The position numbers and the translations under genes were made by a program. The notes under the pieces are model-generated. The model saw only the letters and a program-made list of their open reading frames with translations, was not told the origin of the DNA and searched no databases. Shown piece after piece: positions 36,113 through 44,463 of a DNA stretch of 64,000 nucleotides. The stretch's first letter is position 1; each line of letters opens with the position of its first letter. Source of the stretch: Clostridia bacterium (lineage in GTDB: Bacteria > Bacillota > Clostridia > Christensenellales > CAG-917); contig JAFZMH010000002.1 in the NCBI GenBank assembly GCA_017553325.1, positions 1 to 64,000 on the forward strand, written 5' to 3'.

Positions 36113-36523
36113 ATGCAGGTCGAAGACAACCGAAAAGCAAAGCCTTTTGAGAGACTCAAATCGAGCGGAATAATTCAAAAACTCAAAGGCATAAAAAACA
36201 TACAAATTATCATCGCGATACTCATAATTGCGGCGGCACTCATCATATATTCTAATGTCATAGGGAAGACGAATTCAAAATCAACGACAACCGCGAGCGT
36301 TATGACGGAAGAGGAGTCAAGACTTTCTTCCGTACTTGGCGAAATCGAGGGGTCGGGGAAGGTCAGTTCTATGATAACAAGAAACGACGGACAGATAGTC
36401 GGCGTCATCGTGATTGCGGAAGGGGCGAGCGATATAACGGTCAGACTCAGACTTTTGGACGCCGCGGCAACCGCGCTCGGGGTGGACAAAAATATCGTCA
36501 GCGTCTATTCGAAATCGGGATGA
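36113..36523 (+). CDS. spoIIIAG: Stage III sporulation protein AG
   Basis: A 136-residue protein with a basic N-terminus, one helix (about 32-50) and an extracytoplasmic ring-building domain (about 65-136). SpoIIIAG forms a ring in the intermembrane space of sporangia. This copy is shorter than Bacillus SpoIIIAG (about 229 residues), lacking much of the insert within the ring domain. The VIAEGASD and TALGVDKNIVSVYSKSG segments match the family. A GAGG ribosome-binding site precedes the ATG, after two GC-rich hairpins. Confidence 0.88.
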   Translation: MQVEDNRKAKPFERLKSSGIIQKLKGIKNIQIIIAILIIAAALIIYSNVIGKTNSKSTTTASVMTEEESRLSSVLGEIEGSGKVSSMITRNDGQIVGVIVIAEGASDITVRLRLLDAAATALGVDKNIVSVYSKSG

Positions 36524-36573
36524 AAAACCTCGGCAAAGTCCGCGAAATCAATTTGACCAAATAGGAGGAATAT

Positions 36574-37071
36574 ATGAAAATGAAGTCCAAAACAAAAAAA
36601 ATAATCGTGCTATCGGTTATGGTGTTGCTGCTTGTAGCGACGGGGGTGCTGAACTTTGTGCTCAGCGACAAATTGACCGCGGCGACAGAGAGTAGCAAAA
36701 ACGCAAACACGGACAACGTCACCCAAACGTTTTTCGCGGCGGCGAAGAGCGACAGAGAGTCCACTCGCGAATCGGAGTTTTTGTATCTTGACGCGATTGT
36801 GAATTCCGAGACTGCGACAGCGTCCGCAAAGGAAAACGCCGAAAAGCAAAAGGCGGACATCGTCAGTCGTATGGAGCAGGAGCTCGCTCTTGAAACTCTC
36901 GTCAAGGCAAAAGGGTTCGGCGACGCAATCGTGACAATCGGCGACGGGGGAGTGAGTATAGTCGTCGGCTCTCAGGAACTCACCGCCGAACAGGCGAATC
37001 AAATTCTCGCCGCAGTCGTTGCCGAGACGACGTTCAAGGCGACGGAAGTAAAAATCATTCCGTATAATTGA
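36574..37071 (+). CDS. spoIIIAH: Stage III sporulation protein AH
   Basis: A 165-residue protein with an N-terminal helix (about 9-28) and an extracytoplasmic YscJ/FliF-like ring domain at the C-terminus (about 95-165). In Bacillus it pairs with forespore SpoIIQ to bridge the two membranes. The QELTAEQANQILAAVVAETTF segment is typical. It is the last spoIIIA gene. AGGAGG lies before the ATG and a terminator follows. Confidence 0.92.
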   Translation: MKMKSKTKKIIVLSVMVLLLVATGVLNFVLSDKLTAATESSKNANTDNVTQTFFAAAKSDRESTRESEFLYLDAIVNSETATASAKENAEKQKADIVSRMEQELALETLVKAKGFGDAIVTIGDGGVSIVVGSQELTAEQANQILAAVVAETTFKATEVKIIPYN

Positions 37072-37110
37072 CAAAGAAAAATCGACTGAAATCTCATTTT
37101 GCAAAAATCG

Positions 37111-37140
37111 AAAAAAGACGGGCAAGCCTCGTCTTTTTTT
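37111..37140 (+). terminator. Terminator after spoIIIAH
   Basis: AAAAAAGACG-GGC-AA-GCC-T-CGTCTTTTTTT, a long A/T-flanked stem. Confidence 0.85.
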
Positions 37141-37141
37141 G

Positions 37142-37170
37142 TTGATATAATATTTTTGTTGTGGTATAAT
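37142..37170 (+). promoter_or_regulatory. Sigma-A promoter for the asp23-nusB-xse-ispA operon
   Basis: TTGATA, 17-bp spacer, TGG-TATAAT (extended -10). Confidence 0.85.
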
Positions 37171-37189
37171 AAATTTGTTTGGAGGCAGT

Positions 37190-37504
37190 ATGAAGAACAA
37201 CGGCAAAAACAATATCGCAGTTTTCAAGAGCGTCATCAAGTCGCTCGCAAACGACGCGGCAAACGAAGTCGACGGCGTTTCTGTCGCCGACGCAAAACGC
37301 TACAAAAAGAACGGAGCCGAGGTTGAGTTTTTGGAAAACGACAAAGTCTCCGTGAGCGTCCCCGTAATCATCGAACTCGGTTGCACCGTGCCGACCACCG
37401 TCGCGACAGTTCAAGAGAGAGTGAAGGGAGAGATTGAAAACGCAACCAGATTCAGAGTCGCAAACGTCGACGTCGAAGTCGTGAGCGTTTCCGTCGTGCA
37501 ATAA
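37190..37504 (+). CDS. Asp23/Gls24 family protein (YqhY-like)
   Basis: A 104-residue small cytosolic protein of the Asp23 (DUF322) family. VDGVSVADAKRYKKNGAEVEF and VPTTVATVQERVKGEIENAT are family segments. In Bacillus YqhY lies beside accBC and nusB and affects lipid synthesis control; the neighbourhood here is spoIIIA-nusB. GGAGG at 37182 fixes the start at ATG 37190. Confidence 0.88.
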   Translation: MKNNGKNNIAVFKSVIKSLANDAANEVDGVSVADAKRYKKNGAEVEFLENDKVSVSVPVIIELGCTVPTTVATVQERVKGEIENATRFRVANVDVEVVSVSVVQ

Positions 37505-37508
37505 GATT

Positions 37509-37904
37509 ATGAGAAGAGTCGCAAGAGAATCGGTTTTCAAACTCGTATTCGAGTATACGTTTTACGGAGTGGCAAACGAAGGCACGCTTGAACTTTTGCT
37601 TTCGGACGCCGACATGACGGAGGACGACAAAACTTATATCTCCGAGACGTACGTCGGAGTGCTCGCAAACGAGGAGTCTTTGAAGAGGACGATTGACGAG
37701 CATCTCGACGGATACACTCTCGCAAGAATTTATCGCCCAGATCTCGCCGTACTGCTTCTTGCAACCTACGAACTCGGTGCAAAATCCGCTCCCGTTCCCG
37801 TCATAATCAACGAAGCCGTAGAACTTTCCAAAAAGTACGGAACGGACAAGTCCGGAGCATTTGTGAATGGAGTGCTCGCAAAAATAGCAAAGGACCAAAA
37901 GTAA
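37509..37904 (+). CDS. nusB: Transcription antitermination factor NusB
   Basis: A 131-residue all-helical RNA-binding protein that pairs with NusE (S10) on boxA of rRNA leaders. The YRPDLAVLLLATYELG and VPVIINEAVELSKKYGTDKSGAFVNGVLAKIAK segments are diagnostic. It starts four bases after the Asp23-like gene, so the two are coupled. Confidence 0.95.
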   Translation: MRRVARESVFKLVFEYTFYGVANEGTLELLLSDADMTEDDKTYISETYVGVLANEESLKRTIDEHLDGYTLARIYRPDLAVLLLATYELGAKSAPVPVIINEAVELSKKYGTDKSGAFVNGVLAKIAKDQK

Positions 37905-38062
37905 AACACAGAGAATTCCCCTGAAATGCCGGGCATTTGGCGGACTTATCAAACAAATGTTCGATATTTCGGGGTTTTTGTATTAAAAAGTATCGTAAAA
38001 ATACTCAAAAAACACGCAAAAATCAGTCAATTACTGCAAAAAAGGACTATAAAGTGCCGATT

Positions 38063-39268
38063 ATGTCAGATAAAGTGTCGATTCTGCAAAATGCCATATC
38101 TGTCACCGAAGTAAACCTCACAATTAAGGCTTGCACGGATTCCCCGATATTTAAGGGATTGACCGTCTTCGGTGAAGTGTCCGGCTACAAGATGAGCGGG
38201 CCTCACGCTTACTTTACTTTGAAGGACAAACAGTCGCAAATTTCTTGCGTCTGCTTTTATGCGGCAAAGACGTATCAGCCCAAAGACGGGGAGAGCGTGA
38301 TTGTCAAATGCTCTCTCGATTACTACGTCAAGGGAGGTAGACTCTCCTTGCAAGTGTCCTCGATGGAGCCTGCGGGGATGGGCGTGCTTGCTCTCGAATT
38401 TGAAAAACTCAAAGCGAAGTTGACTGCGGAAGGGCTCTTTGACGAGGCGCATAAAAAAGAAATTCCGGAGTACGTCAAGAACGTGCTCGTCGTCACGTCC
38501 AAGACCGGCGCGGTCATTCGAGACATAGTCACGACAATTCGACGCAAGAATCCAATCATCAACATCGTGGTCAAAGACGTTCGCGTTCAGGGCGAAGGCG
38601 CGGGACACGAGATTGCAAAAATTCTTCCGCTCGTCGACGCGCTCGGCTACGACGTCATCGTGATTGCAAGAGGCGGCGGTTCGCTTGAAGACCTCGCTCC
38701 GTTCTATGACGAGGAACTCGTTCGGGCGGTGTACGCAATGAACACTCCCGTCGTTTCGGCGGTAGGGCACGAGACTGATTTTTCTCTCTGCGATTTCGTC
38801 GCCGACGCACGCGCCGCCACGCCGACGGCAGCAGGCGAACTCATCGCTTTCGACTACTACGAAATGATTGACGCTCTCAAAAATTCAATGACGAGTTTAA
38901 AGAGAAACGCGATTCACAAATTCGAGATTGCGACGACCAAAACTCAACTTGCCTGCAAGTCGCTTCTTGCGCAGGCGGACAGTTTTTTGAAAACGAGAGC
39001 ATACAAAGTGACGAGGCTCATAGACAGAGCGACGAGCGCCGCGACTTTCAAACTCGAACAAGCGGACGCCAAGGCGACTCGACTTGTCGGTGCTCTCGAC
39101 AATCTCAGTCCTCTCAAAATTTTGAAGCGCGGCTACTTCCGTCTCGAACGCGGAGACGCTACGGTGAACGGAGTGGCGGGACTCAAAGTCGGAGACAAAT
39201 TGAAAGCGACGGGAAGCGACGGATACGTACTCGCAACCGTTGAAAGCGTAAATGCAAAAAAGGAGTAA
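38063..39268 (+). CDS. xseA: Exodeoxyribonuclease VII large subunit
   Basis: A 401-residue subunit of the ssDNA exonuclease. An N-terminal OB-fold (about 5-100, FTVFGEVSGYKMSGPHAYFTLKD-like start) binds DNA. The catalytic domain has VVTSKTGAVIRDI, VIARGGGSLEDL and the GHETDFSLCDFVAD region, with the coiled C-terminus after it. The frame is open upstream to 37937, but those residues are basic and unlike XseA, so ATG 38063 was chosen. The 158-nt gap after nusB holds the small palindrome AAATGC-CGG-GCATTT and AT-rich sequence without a clear promoter. Confidence 0.95.
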   Translation: MSDKVSILQNAISVTEVNLTIKACTDSPIFKGLTVFGEVSGYKMSGPHAYFTLKDKQSQISCVCFYAAKTYQPKDGESVIVKCSLDYYVKGGRLSLQVSSMEPAGMGVLALEFEKLKAKLTAEGLFDEAHKKEIPEYVKNVLVVTSKTGAVIRDIVTTIRRKNPIINIVVKDVRVQGEGAGHEIAKILPLVDALGYDVIVIARGGGSLEDLAPFYDEELVRAVYAMNTPVVSAVGHETDFSLCDFVADARAATPTAAGELIAFDYYEMIDALKNSMTSLKRNAIHKFEIATTKTQLACKSLLAQADSFLKTRAYKVTRLIDRATSAATFKLEQADAKATRLVGALDNLSPLKILKRGYFRLERGDATVNGVAGLKVGDKLKATGSDGYVLATVESVNAKKE

Positions 39269-39270
39269 TT

Positions 39271-39489
39271 ATGGCAGAAATCAAAAAATTCGAAGAAGCC
39301 CTCAAAGAACTCGAAAATACGGTCAAAAAATTGGAAGGCGATTTGCCTCTCGACGAAGCGATAAAGGCTTTTGAAAAAGGCATCGAACTTTCGAAGATTT
39401 GCATTGAAGATTTGAAGGCGGAAAAGGGCAAGCTTTCCTTGCTCGTCGACGACATCAAAAACGTGACGGCCGAACTCGATTTGGACTGA
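39271..39489 (+). CDS. xseB: Exodeoxyribonuclease VII small subunit
   Basis: A 72-residue helical-hairpin protein that wraps the XseA coiled coil. FEEALKELENTVKKLEGDLPLDEAIKAFEKGIEL is the family core. AAGGAG within the 3' end of xseA is its ribosome-binding site, and the genes are two bases apart. Confidence 0.96.
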   Translation: MAEIKKFEEALKELENTVKKLEGDLPLDEAIKAFEKGIELSKICIEDLKAEKGKLSLLVDDIKNVTAELDLD

Positions 39490-39490
39490 T

Positions 39491-40303
39491 ATGAAAATTT
39501 CCGAAATTTCAAAAACGGAATACTTGGCGTCGTTCCAAGAATATTTGGAGCGCAGTTTATCGTTGCACGGTTTTGCGCTAGAAGAGGCGATGCGCTACGC
39601 GACTGTCGACGGCGGGAAACGCATACGACCTTTGCTCGTCTACTTGGGCGCGCGCGCCGCGGGCGACGCGGAGTGCGAGGGCGTGCTCGCGCTTGCGTAT
39701 GCCGTCGAACTCGTGCATTCCTATTCGCTCGTGCACGACGACTTGCCCGCCATGGACGACGATGATATGAGAAGGGGCAAACTTTCCGTTCACAAGAAGT
39801 TCGGAGAGGCAAACGGGATACTCGTCGGCGACGCGCTTTTGACGGAAGCGGCAGAGAGCCTTTTCAGGAATGCGAACGTCAGGGGGGAGAATTATCTTTC
39901 CGCTTGCTACGAGATTATGCTCGGGGCGAGCAAAATGGTGGACGGACAAGTGAGAGACCTCGCGGGGTGCAAGACGAAGAACGAATATCTTGAAACCTAC
40001 TCGCTTAAAACCGGCGCACTCATACTTGCCTCGATGCGAGCGGGCGCGCGCCTTGCCTGCGCGGACGAAAGCACGCTCGAGCGAGTGAGCGCATACGCAC
40101 GCAATTTGGGACTAGCTTTCCAACTTGCGGACGACCTTCTTGACGACGACGGAGAGCCGTCGATAATAAATGCAATCGGCAGGGAGGAGACAGTGCGTCT
40201 TTTGAACTCCGCAACCGAAAGCGCGATACGTTCCGCCGACTTCTTGAAAAACTCGGAAGAGCTCAAAGAGTTTGCAAGAATGCTCGCCGTGCGCAAAAAA
40301 TAG
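39491..40303 (+). CDS. ispA: Polyprenyl (farnesyl/geranyl) diphosphate synthase
   Basis: A 270-residue short-chain trans-prenyltransferase condensing IPP with allylic diphosphates. The first aspartate-rich motif is DDLPAMDDDDMRRG and the second is DDLLDDDGEP, with GGKRIRPLL for diphosphate binding. The second motif departs slightly from the usual DDILDVEG. It is somewhat shorter than the 290-residue norm but complete. It follows xseB by one base. dxs, which often comes next, is not here; tRNA genes follow. Confidence 0.93.
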   Translation: MKISEISKTEYLASFQEYLERSLSLHGFALEEAMRYATVDGGKRIRPLLVYLGARAAGDAECEGVLALAYAVELVHSYSLVHDDLPAMDDDDMRRGKLSVHKKFGEANGILVGDALLTEAAESLFRNANVRGENYLSACYEIMLGASKMVDGQVRDLAGCKTKNEYLETYSLKTGALILASMRAGARLACADESTLERVSAYARNLGLAFQLADDLLDDDGEPSIINAIGREETVRLLNSATESAIRSADFLKNSEELKEFARMLAVRKK

Positions 40304-40338
40304 CAAAGTCAAAAATTTGGATAAATTTCAAAAATAGG

Positions 40339-40367
40339 TTGCAAAATCGCAAGTTGTTTGATATATT
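40339..40367 (+). promoter_or_regulatory. Sigma-A promoter for the tRNA cluster
   Basis: TTGCAA, 17-bp spacer, TGA-TATATT (extended -10); tRNA-Gly begins 18 bases downstream. Confidence 0.8.
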
Positions 40368-40384
40368 AGATAAGCAATCTCTCT

Positions 40385-40459
40385 GCGGGAGTGATTCAGT
40401 GGTAGAATGCCACCTTGCCAAGGTGGAAGTCGCGGGTCCGAATCCCGTCTCCCGCTCCA
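40385..40459 (+). tRNA. tRNA-Gly (GCC)
   Basis: Acceptor stem GCGGGAG / CTCCCGC, anticodon stem CCACC / GGTGG with loop TTGCCAA, and T-loop TCCGAAT between CGGG and CCCG. CCA is encoded (40457-40459). Confidence 0.97.
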
Positions 40460-40493
40460 GTGGGAACGCGATTGCAGAAATGCTATCAGCGAA

Positions 40494-40504
40494 CTCCCGC
40501 TCCA
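40494..40504 (+). repeat. Short repeat of the tRNA-Gly 3' end
   Basis: CTCCCGCTCCA repeats the last acceptor strand and CCA of tRNA-Gly (40449-40459). A weaker copy, CACCGCTCCA, is near 40540. The stretch 40460-40621 otherwise has one hairpin (GAGGACGG-CTTAGT-CCGTCCTC, 40568-40589) and no gene. It may be a relic of a lost tRNA or of integration at the tRNA end. Confidence 0.4.
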
Positions 40505-40621
40505 ACGGGGTACGTGGATAGTGCAAACTATTCGCGAGACACCGCTCCAAGGGGGGAGTTGATGTTTGAGGACGGCTTAGTCCGTCCTCGGACGTCGTTT
40601 CTCAGTCACAACGAAATATTT

Positions 40622-40696
40622 GGCACCATGGCCAAGTGGTAAGGCAAAGGTCTGCAAAACCTATACGCCCCAGTTCAAATCTGGGTGGTGCCTCCA
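40622..40696 (+). tRNA. tRNA-Cys (GCA)
   Basis: Acceptor stem GGCACCA / TGGTGCC, anticodon loop CTGCAAA (anticodon GCA), T-arm CCCAG-TTCAAAT-CTGGG, with encoded CCA. Confidence 0.97.
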
Positions 40697-40730
40697 AAAG
40701 GCGGCACTTAGCGTGTCGCCTTAATTATAT

Positions 40731-40817
40731 GCCGGGATGGCGGAATAGGCAGACGCAAGGGACTTAAAATCCCTCGGAGGAAACTCCGTATCGGTTCGAC
40801 CCCGATTCTCGGCACCA
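40731..40817 (+). tRNA. tRNA-Leu (TAA)
   Basis: Acceptor stem GCCGGGA / TCTCGGC with one G-U pair, anticodon loop CTTAAAA (anticodon TAA), long variable arm CGGAG-GAAA-CTCCG, encoded CCA. Confidence 0.97.
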
Positions 40818-40819
40818 CG

Positions 40820-40883
40820 AAAAAACTGCGTTTATTTGCGCACCTTCCAAAAGGAACGTGCAGCATGATGAGCGCAGTTTTTT
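40820..40883 (+). terminator. Two-tier hairpin terminator of the tRNA cluster
   Basis: The outer stem AAAAAACTGCG / CGCAGTTTTTT encloses a GCACCTTCC-AAAA-GGAACGTGC hairpin. Its layout of complementary ends around an inner hairpin recalls the larger intergenic element family, though its sequence is different. Confidence 0.7.
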
Positions 40884-41066
40884 CGTTTTACCAAGCAATC
40901 AATTATTTGCTAAACAGTAATGGAACAGAATAACTCCTGTCGGTATTCCGCAACAATTGCTTGCTTGGTGTTGCGCTACGCTTTGGAAATACGGGGTGTT
41001 CTCGAGAGTGCGCTTTCGCGGATTTTTTGCGGGCGCGTGTATAATAAAAATATTTTGAAAAAGGTA

Positions 41067-41095
41067 TTGCAATCGCGCACAGAAAATGTTATAAT
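41067..41095 (+). promoter_or_regulatory. Sigma-A promoter for the EAL-like gene
   Basis: TTGCAA, 17-bp spacer, TGT-TATAAT (extended -10). The leader contains TGCGCA-GGTGCGCT-TGCGCA (41119-41138), a hairpin that covers an upstream in-frame ATG. The 40884-41066 stretch holds no gene. Confidence 0.82.
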
Positions 41096-41148
41096 ACATA
41101 GAGTATAATACTATAACTATGCGCAGGTGCGCTTGCGCAGAGGAAAAC

Positions 41149-42927
41149 ATGAATTCAACCGCATACGCCAAAAGGACACAATACAAACCTATCGACTTTT
41201 TCTTCCGCGGCATAGTTGATGCGAAGTCGAAGAATAAGAAGGTTGCATTTGTTGACGCATTTCAAATTCTCAACGACCGCTATCTCGGGCGTATGAGCGT
41301 CGCAAACTATTTTGTGATTGCGGAGAACTCCGTTCGTATCAACGAACTCAACGTGATTGCTCTTGAGGAACTCAAGAACTATCATCTCGTCATGCGTGAG
41401 AATTTTTACATTCCCGAAAAACTCGTATATTCCGTACCCGTCTCCGTACGTTTCCTTGAAAACGACAAAGATTTCGACATTTTGCTCGAAACGTTGAAGG
41501 ACAACGAATACAAGAGAGACGGGCTTATTATTTCCTTCTTTGCCAACACCCTGATGCAACTTGACGAAGACGGGCGCAAGAGATACGCGCGCTTAAGACG
41601 CAGCGGCTACAAGATTTGCATTTCCGCCTACGGTGAAGAGTACAATTCTTTGGACGTATTTGCGGATTTCAATTTTGACTATCTCCGTTGCGAGGCTCAA
41701 TATTTCGACGCGAGCCAAAACAAGAAGAAAGTTCTTCAAATGCTCGTCAAGTATTGCGCGGCAAACAAGATGGGGCTCATCATGGAAGGCGTGGACACTC
41801 CGGCGCAATACGCGAGGTTCAAACGTGAGGGCGTCAAGTACGTGACGGGCAAGGCTGTCAGCAAGTTGTCCCGCTGGGTGACCAACGAATTCTTGAAACT
41901 TCCGGAACTCACTGCGGAAAAGAAAGCCGCTTACGAAAAGAATTTGCAAAAGGACTTGGACGCAAAAGAGCGCGCCGAGCGTGCGGAACTCGAAGAAATG
42001 AGAAGAGCCGCCATCGAGCGTATCATGGCTCAGGACGAAAACGGCAGGATAATGCCGCTTGCCCCTAGACCTGAACTTGCGAAGTCCCCGTATCAAGTCA
42101 GACTTGAACAGCAAAAACTTGCGGCGAAGAAGGCGGCGGAAGAGCGACTTGCGATGCAGGAAGCGAAACTCGTCGTAAACAAGAACCCGCTCGCAGACAA
42201 GAAGCTTATCGACGAGATGTCTCCGATACGTTTCCAAGGCGACGTGCAAAACGCGTTGGCATTGACGTTTGCCTCCGACAAAAAGTCCGAACTGGGCTTT
42301 GAGCGCGAGGGCAGCAAAGAGGAGATTGCTCAAGCGGAAGAGCGCGCGAGGGAACTCAAAAAGACTACGATGACGGCAGAGGAGAGCGGAGTCACCGCGC
42401 CTGACCGTCCGACGTATCGCGATCCGGCGACTCGCAAACAGCGCAAGAAGATTCGTCCCGACTTCGACGCCGAAGAAAAACTCTTCAACGAGTATAGAAG
42501 CGACAGTATGTTCGGCGACATGGGCGTTGGGATGCAATCGGGTATGCGCGGCTTTGGCGTCACCCTGCACATTCCCAACAAAGAGGACACCGAGCCGAAG
42601 GAACTTATCGGCAAATACAACGAGCGCGGTCAATGGGTAGACGAAGACGGCAACACCTACAACGGCTACTTTGACGTCGAGGGCAACTGGATTGAATACG
42701 AGATGTTTGACCGTCGCCACGAAGGGCACTACAACGAGAATGCTCAATGGGTGGACGAGGACGGCAACGTATACGACGGCTATTTCGACGAAGAGGGCAG
42801 ATGGATTGACTACACCTACACCGACGCAAACGGCGAGACTGTGGACAACGGCTATTTCGACGACAAGATTGGCAAGTGGATACCGTTCGGCTACTTCGAC
42901 GAGCAGGGCACTTACCACAAACTGTGA
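41149..42927 (+). CDS. Degenerate EAL-like protein with C-terminal WVDEDGN repeats
   Basis: A 592-residue soluble protein. Residues about 12-250 look like an EAL (c-di-GMP phosphodiesterase) fold. The EAL motif position reads VDAF, the DDFG motif reads SAYG, and only MEGVDTPAQ keeps the AEGVET pattern, so catalysis is unlikely. Residues 255-345 are a charged coiled coil. The C-terminus has three or four 20-25-residue repeats of the type WVDEDGN-YDGYFDEEG-W. It may act as a c-di-GMP receptor or scaffold; that is inference. The start at 41149 follows AGAGGA, while the upstream ATG is inside a hairpin. It opens the accessory locus. Confidence 0.6.
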   Translation: MNSTAYAKRTQYKPIDFFFRGIVDAKSKNKKVAFVDAFQILNDRYLGRMSVANYFVIAENSVRINELNVIALEELKNYHLVMRENFYIPEKLVYSVPVSVRFLENDKDFDILLETLKDNEYKRDGLIISFFANTLMQLDEDGRKRYARLRRSGYKICISAYGEEYNSLDVFADFNFDYLRCEAQYFDASQNKKKVLQMLVKYCAANKMGLIMEGVDTPAQYARFKREGVKYVTGKAVSKLSRWVTNEFLKLPELTAEKKAAYEKNLQKDLDAKERAERAELEEMRRAAIERIMAQDENGRIMPLAPRPELAKSPYQVRLEQQKLAAKKAAEERLAMQEAKLVVNKNPLADKKLIDEMSPIRFQGDVQNALALTFASDKKSELGFEREGSKEEIAQAEERARELKKTTMTAEESGVTAPDRPTYRDPATRKQRKKIRPDFDAEEKLFNEYRSDSMFGDMGVGMQSGMRGFGVTLHIPNKEDTEPKELIGKYNERGQWVDEDGNTYNGYFDVEGNWIEYEMFDRRHEGHYNENAQWVDEDGNVYDGYFDEEGRWIDYTYTDANGETVDNGYFDDKIGKWIPFGYFDEQGTYHKL

Positions 42928-42985
42928 TTATCATTCAAAAACAAAAGGGTTGACCAACGTCACCCGCGTATAAACGAACAAGAAT

Positions 42986-43993
42986 ATGAGCAAAGAAGAC
43001 AAACAACCAAAACCCGCCAAGGAATCAAAGGCGGACAAACAGGCGGCAAAAGACGCAAAGAAGGAGAGAGCCCAACTTCAAAAGGAATGGGAAGACTCCA
43101 TCATTGCGAACAAGCGCGTCAAGAGAGAAGAAAAACGTCGCAAGATCAAACGCGCGATGTTGTTTATGCTTGTCGTCGCGCTCATTATCTCGTCGATTGT
43201 TTATATCATGCTCTTGTTCCTTGACGAAAACAACGTCCGTATCACCGCAACTTCGAGCAACGGTCAAAGGATCACGCTCTCCATGGACAACGAGATTTGG
43301 TCTCCGTACTTGAACGGTAAAGGCCCGAGCAATATGGTCGACATCTCCTACAACAGGATTTACAAGAAAGAGGAGATTCCGACAATCGAAGAGGTTGAGC
43401 AGATGCTTGAAGACATCGAGTCGATTGAACTCGGCAAGCAAGACAAGGACGGTTATATCTGCTTCACGTTTGAACTTCGCAACGACGGCACCGACACGGC
43501 GGACATTCTGTGCGAGATGACTCTTGAATATGACGACGTCCGCAATTTGCAAAACTGCGTCCGCGTTATGTGGGGCACGACGTACAAAAACACTCCGGAT
43601 GAAAGAGAGGTCACCGTCTATGCCGCATTGAGCGACAACGAAAGACTTGCGGCAACGCGTATCAACAGAGGTCGCAGTGTGGAAGACGGATTCTTTGAAT
43701 ACATAGCGTATCCGGTTGGCTCCGACAACCCGACTGACGAGAATTACAATCTTGCGGACTATGAAATCAGAGTTCAAAAGGAAGGCGGCGGCGGTGACGC
43801 GTATATGTCAGGCTACCGCAAGGCGGAACCTTTCTTCAATGACGACTACGTCTTCCAGTATGACGTGAAACTTTCCGGCAGCGACATAATGTATTGTTTC
43901 GTGGCGATATGGCTGGAGGGAAGTGATTTCGATTGTGTGGACTCCGCTTTGGGTGGGTATGTAAAACTCAATATCAATTTCACCGCCAATTAA
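42986..43993 (+). CDS. Single-pass surface protein with TasA-like C-terminal motif
   Basis: A 335-residue protein. It has a highly charged Lys-rich cytosolic tail (1-55), one helix (about 57-78) and a large exterior domain. No family is recognised over most of it. The end contains VAIWLEGSDFDC then VKLNINF, closely matching VIWFEGESAAC then VTVNF at the end of the TasA-like proteins at 44575 and 46177. The helix lacks the TYAWF cleavage motif, so it probably stays membrane-bound and could anchor or nucleate fibres (inference). It lies 58 nt after the EAL-like gene, probably co-transcribed, and ends at repeat element copy 5. Confidence 0.6.
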   Translation: MSKEDKQPKPAKESKADKQAAKDAKKERAQLQKEWEDSIIANKRVKREEKRRKIKRAMLFMLVVALIISSIVYIMLLFLDENNVRITATSSNGQRITLSMDNEIWSPYLNGKGPSNMVDISYNRIYKKEEIPTIEEVEQMLEDIESIELGKQDKDGYICFTFELRNDGTDTADILCEMTLEYDDVRNLQNCVRVMWGTTYKNTPDEREVTVYAALSDNERLAATRINRGRSVEDGFFEYIAYPVGSDNPTDENYNLADYEIRVQKEGGGGDAYMSGYRKAEPFFNDDYVFQYDVKLSGSDIMYCFVAIWLEGSDFDCVDSALGGYVKLNINFTAN

Positions 43994-43994
43994 A

Positions 43995-44119
43995 AAAAAC
44001 CTCGTGATTTAGCGACCTGCGTTGTCAGGTCGCTTTTTTTGTTAGTCACGTACGCCAAATACGTTCCCATCCAAAAATAAGCGTCTTTCCTCGCATCTAA
44101 TCTAACCTGAGCGGTTTTT
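43995..44119 (+). repeat. Intergenic inverted-end element, copy 5 (with terminator)
   Basis: The left arm AAAAACCTCGTGATTTAG follows the stop codon of the surface-protein gene. The right arm CTAACCTGAGCGGTTTTT ends at 44119. It contains the terminator at 44012-44040, a diverged CACGTACGCCAAATACGT hairpin and the CTTTCCTCGCATCTAATC segment. The stretch from 44120 to the promoter at 44273 is AT-rich with no gene. Confidence 0.65.
44012..44040 (+). terminator. Terminator inside element copy 5
   Basis: GCGACCTG-CGTTGT-CAGGTCGC followed by seven T, the same stem as in copy 4. Confidence 0.88.
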
Positions 44120-44272
44120 GTTTGCGTAACAATCAACATATTTCTCAAATACTTTATTACACTAAAGCAGTTTTTTGTATAATTATCTACCCGTGTGTGC
44201 GCTTACGAATACAATAAGTTTATTATCTTAAAATATTTTTATAATAAAAAACAATTTTTTTTGAAATTAGTA

Positions 44273-44301
44273 TTGACAAAGTGCGCGCGTATGAGTATAA
44301 T
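44273..44301 (+). promoter_or_regulatory. Perfect-consensus sigma-A promoter for the + strand TasA-like gene
   Basis: TTGACA, 17-bp spacer, TATAAT. Transcription from about 44308 gives a leader of about 267 nt with several hairpins (for example GTGCG-CCTATA-CGCAC near 44328) and the 11-mer TACAGCAAAGG at 44368, also present in the sipW leader. Confidence 0.92.
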
Positions 44302-44432
44302 TTCTTTGATAAAGTAAATATGTGCCCGTGCGCCTATACGCACGTACACGCGTAGGAGCGCATATATTACAGCAAAGGACCTTGACATTTGAACAAAGTT
44401 TTCCGGAACGAAGGGGAAGGGGACAGGCAATA

Positions 44433-44463
44433 TCGTCGTAAAATTGACCTATTGCGAATAGTT
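44433..44463 (+). repeat. 31-bp leader repeat, left copy (inverted partner at 47637)
   Basis: This 31-nt block, which includes the palindrome CTATT-GCG-AATAG, is identical to the reverse complement of 47637-47667. Further shared sequence follows: a hairpin ACAG(T/C)CTCGGCTGT and an A-rich tail (44500-44541 and 47542-47594), then the ribosome-binding site and the start of both TasA-like genes. Confidence 0.85.

Noticed and set aside
41593..42918. Long open frame (441 codons) on the - strand across the EAL-like gene
   Set aside because: It is an antisense shadow. Its product has Val/Leu/Arg-rich shadow composition and no start signal, while the + strand gene has promoter, leader and clear modules.
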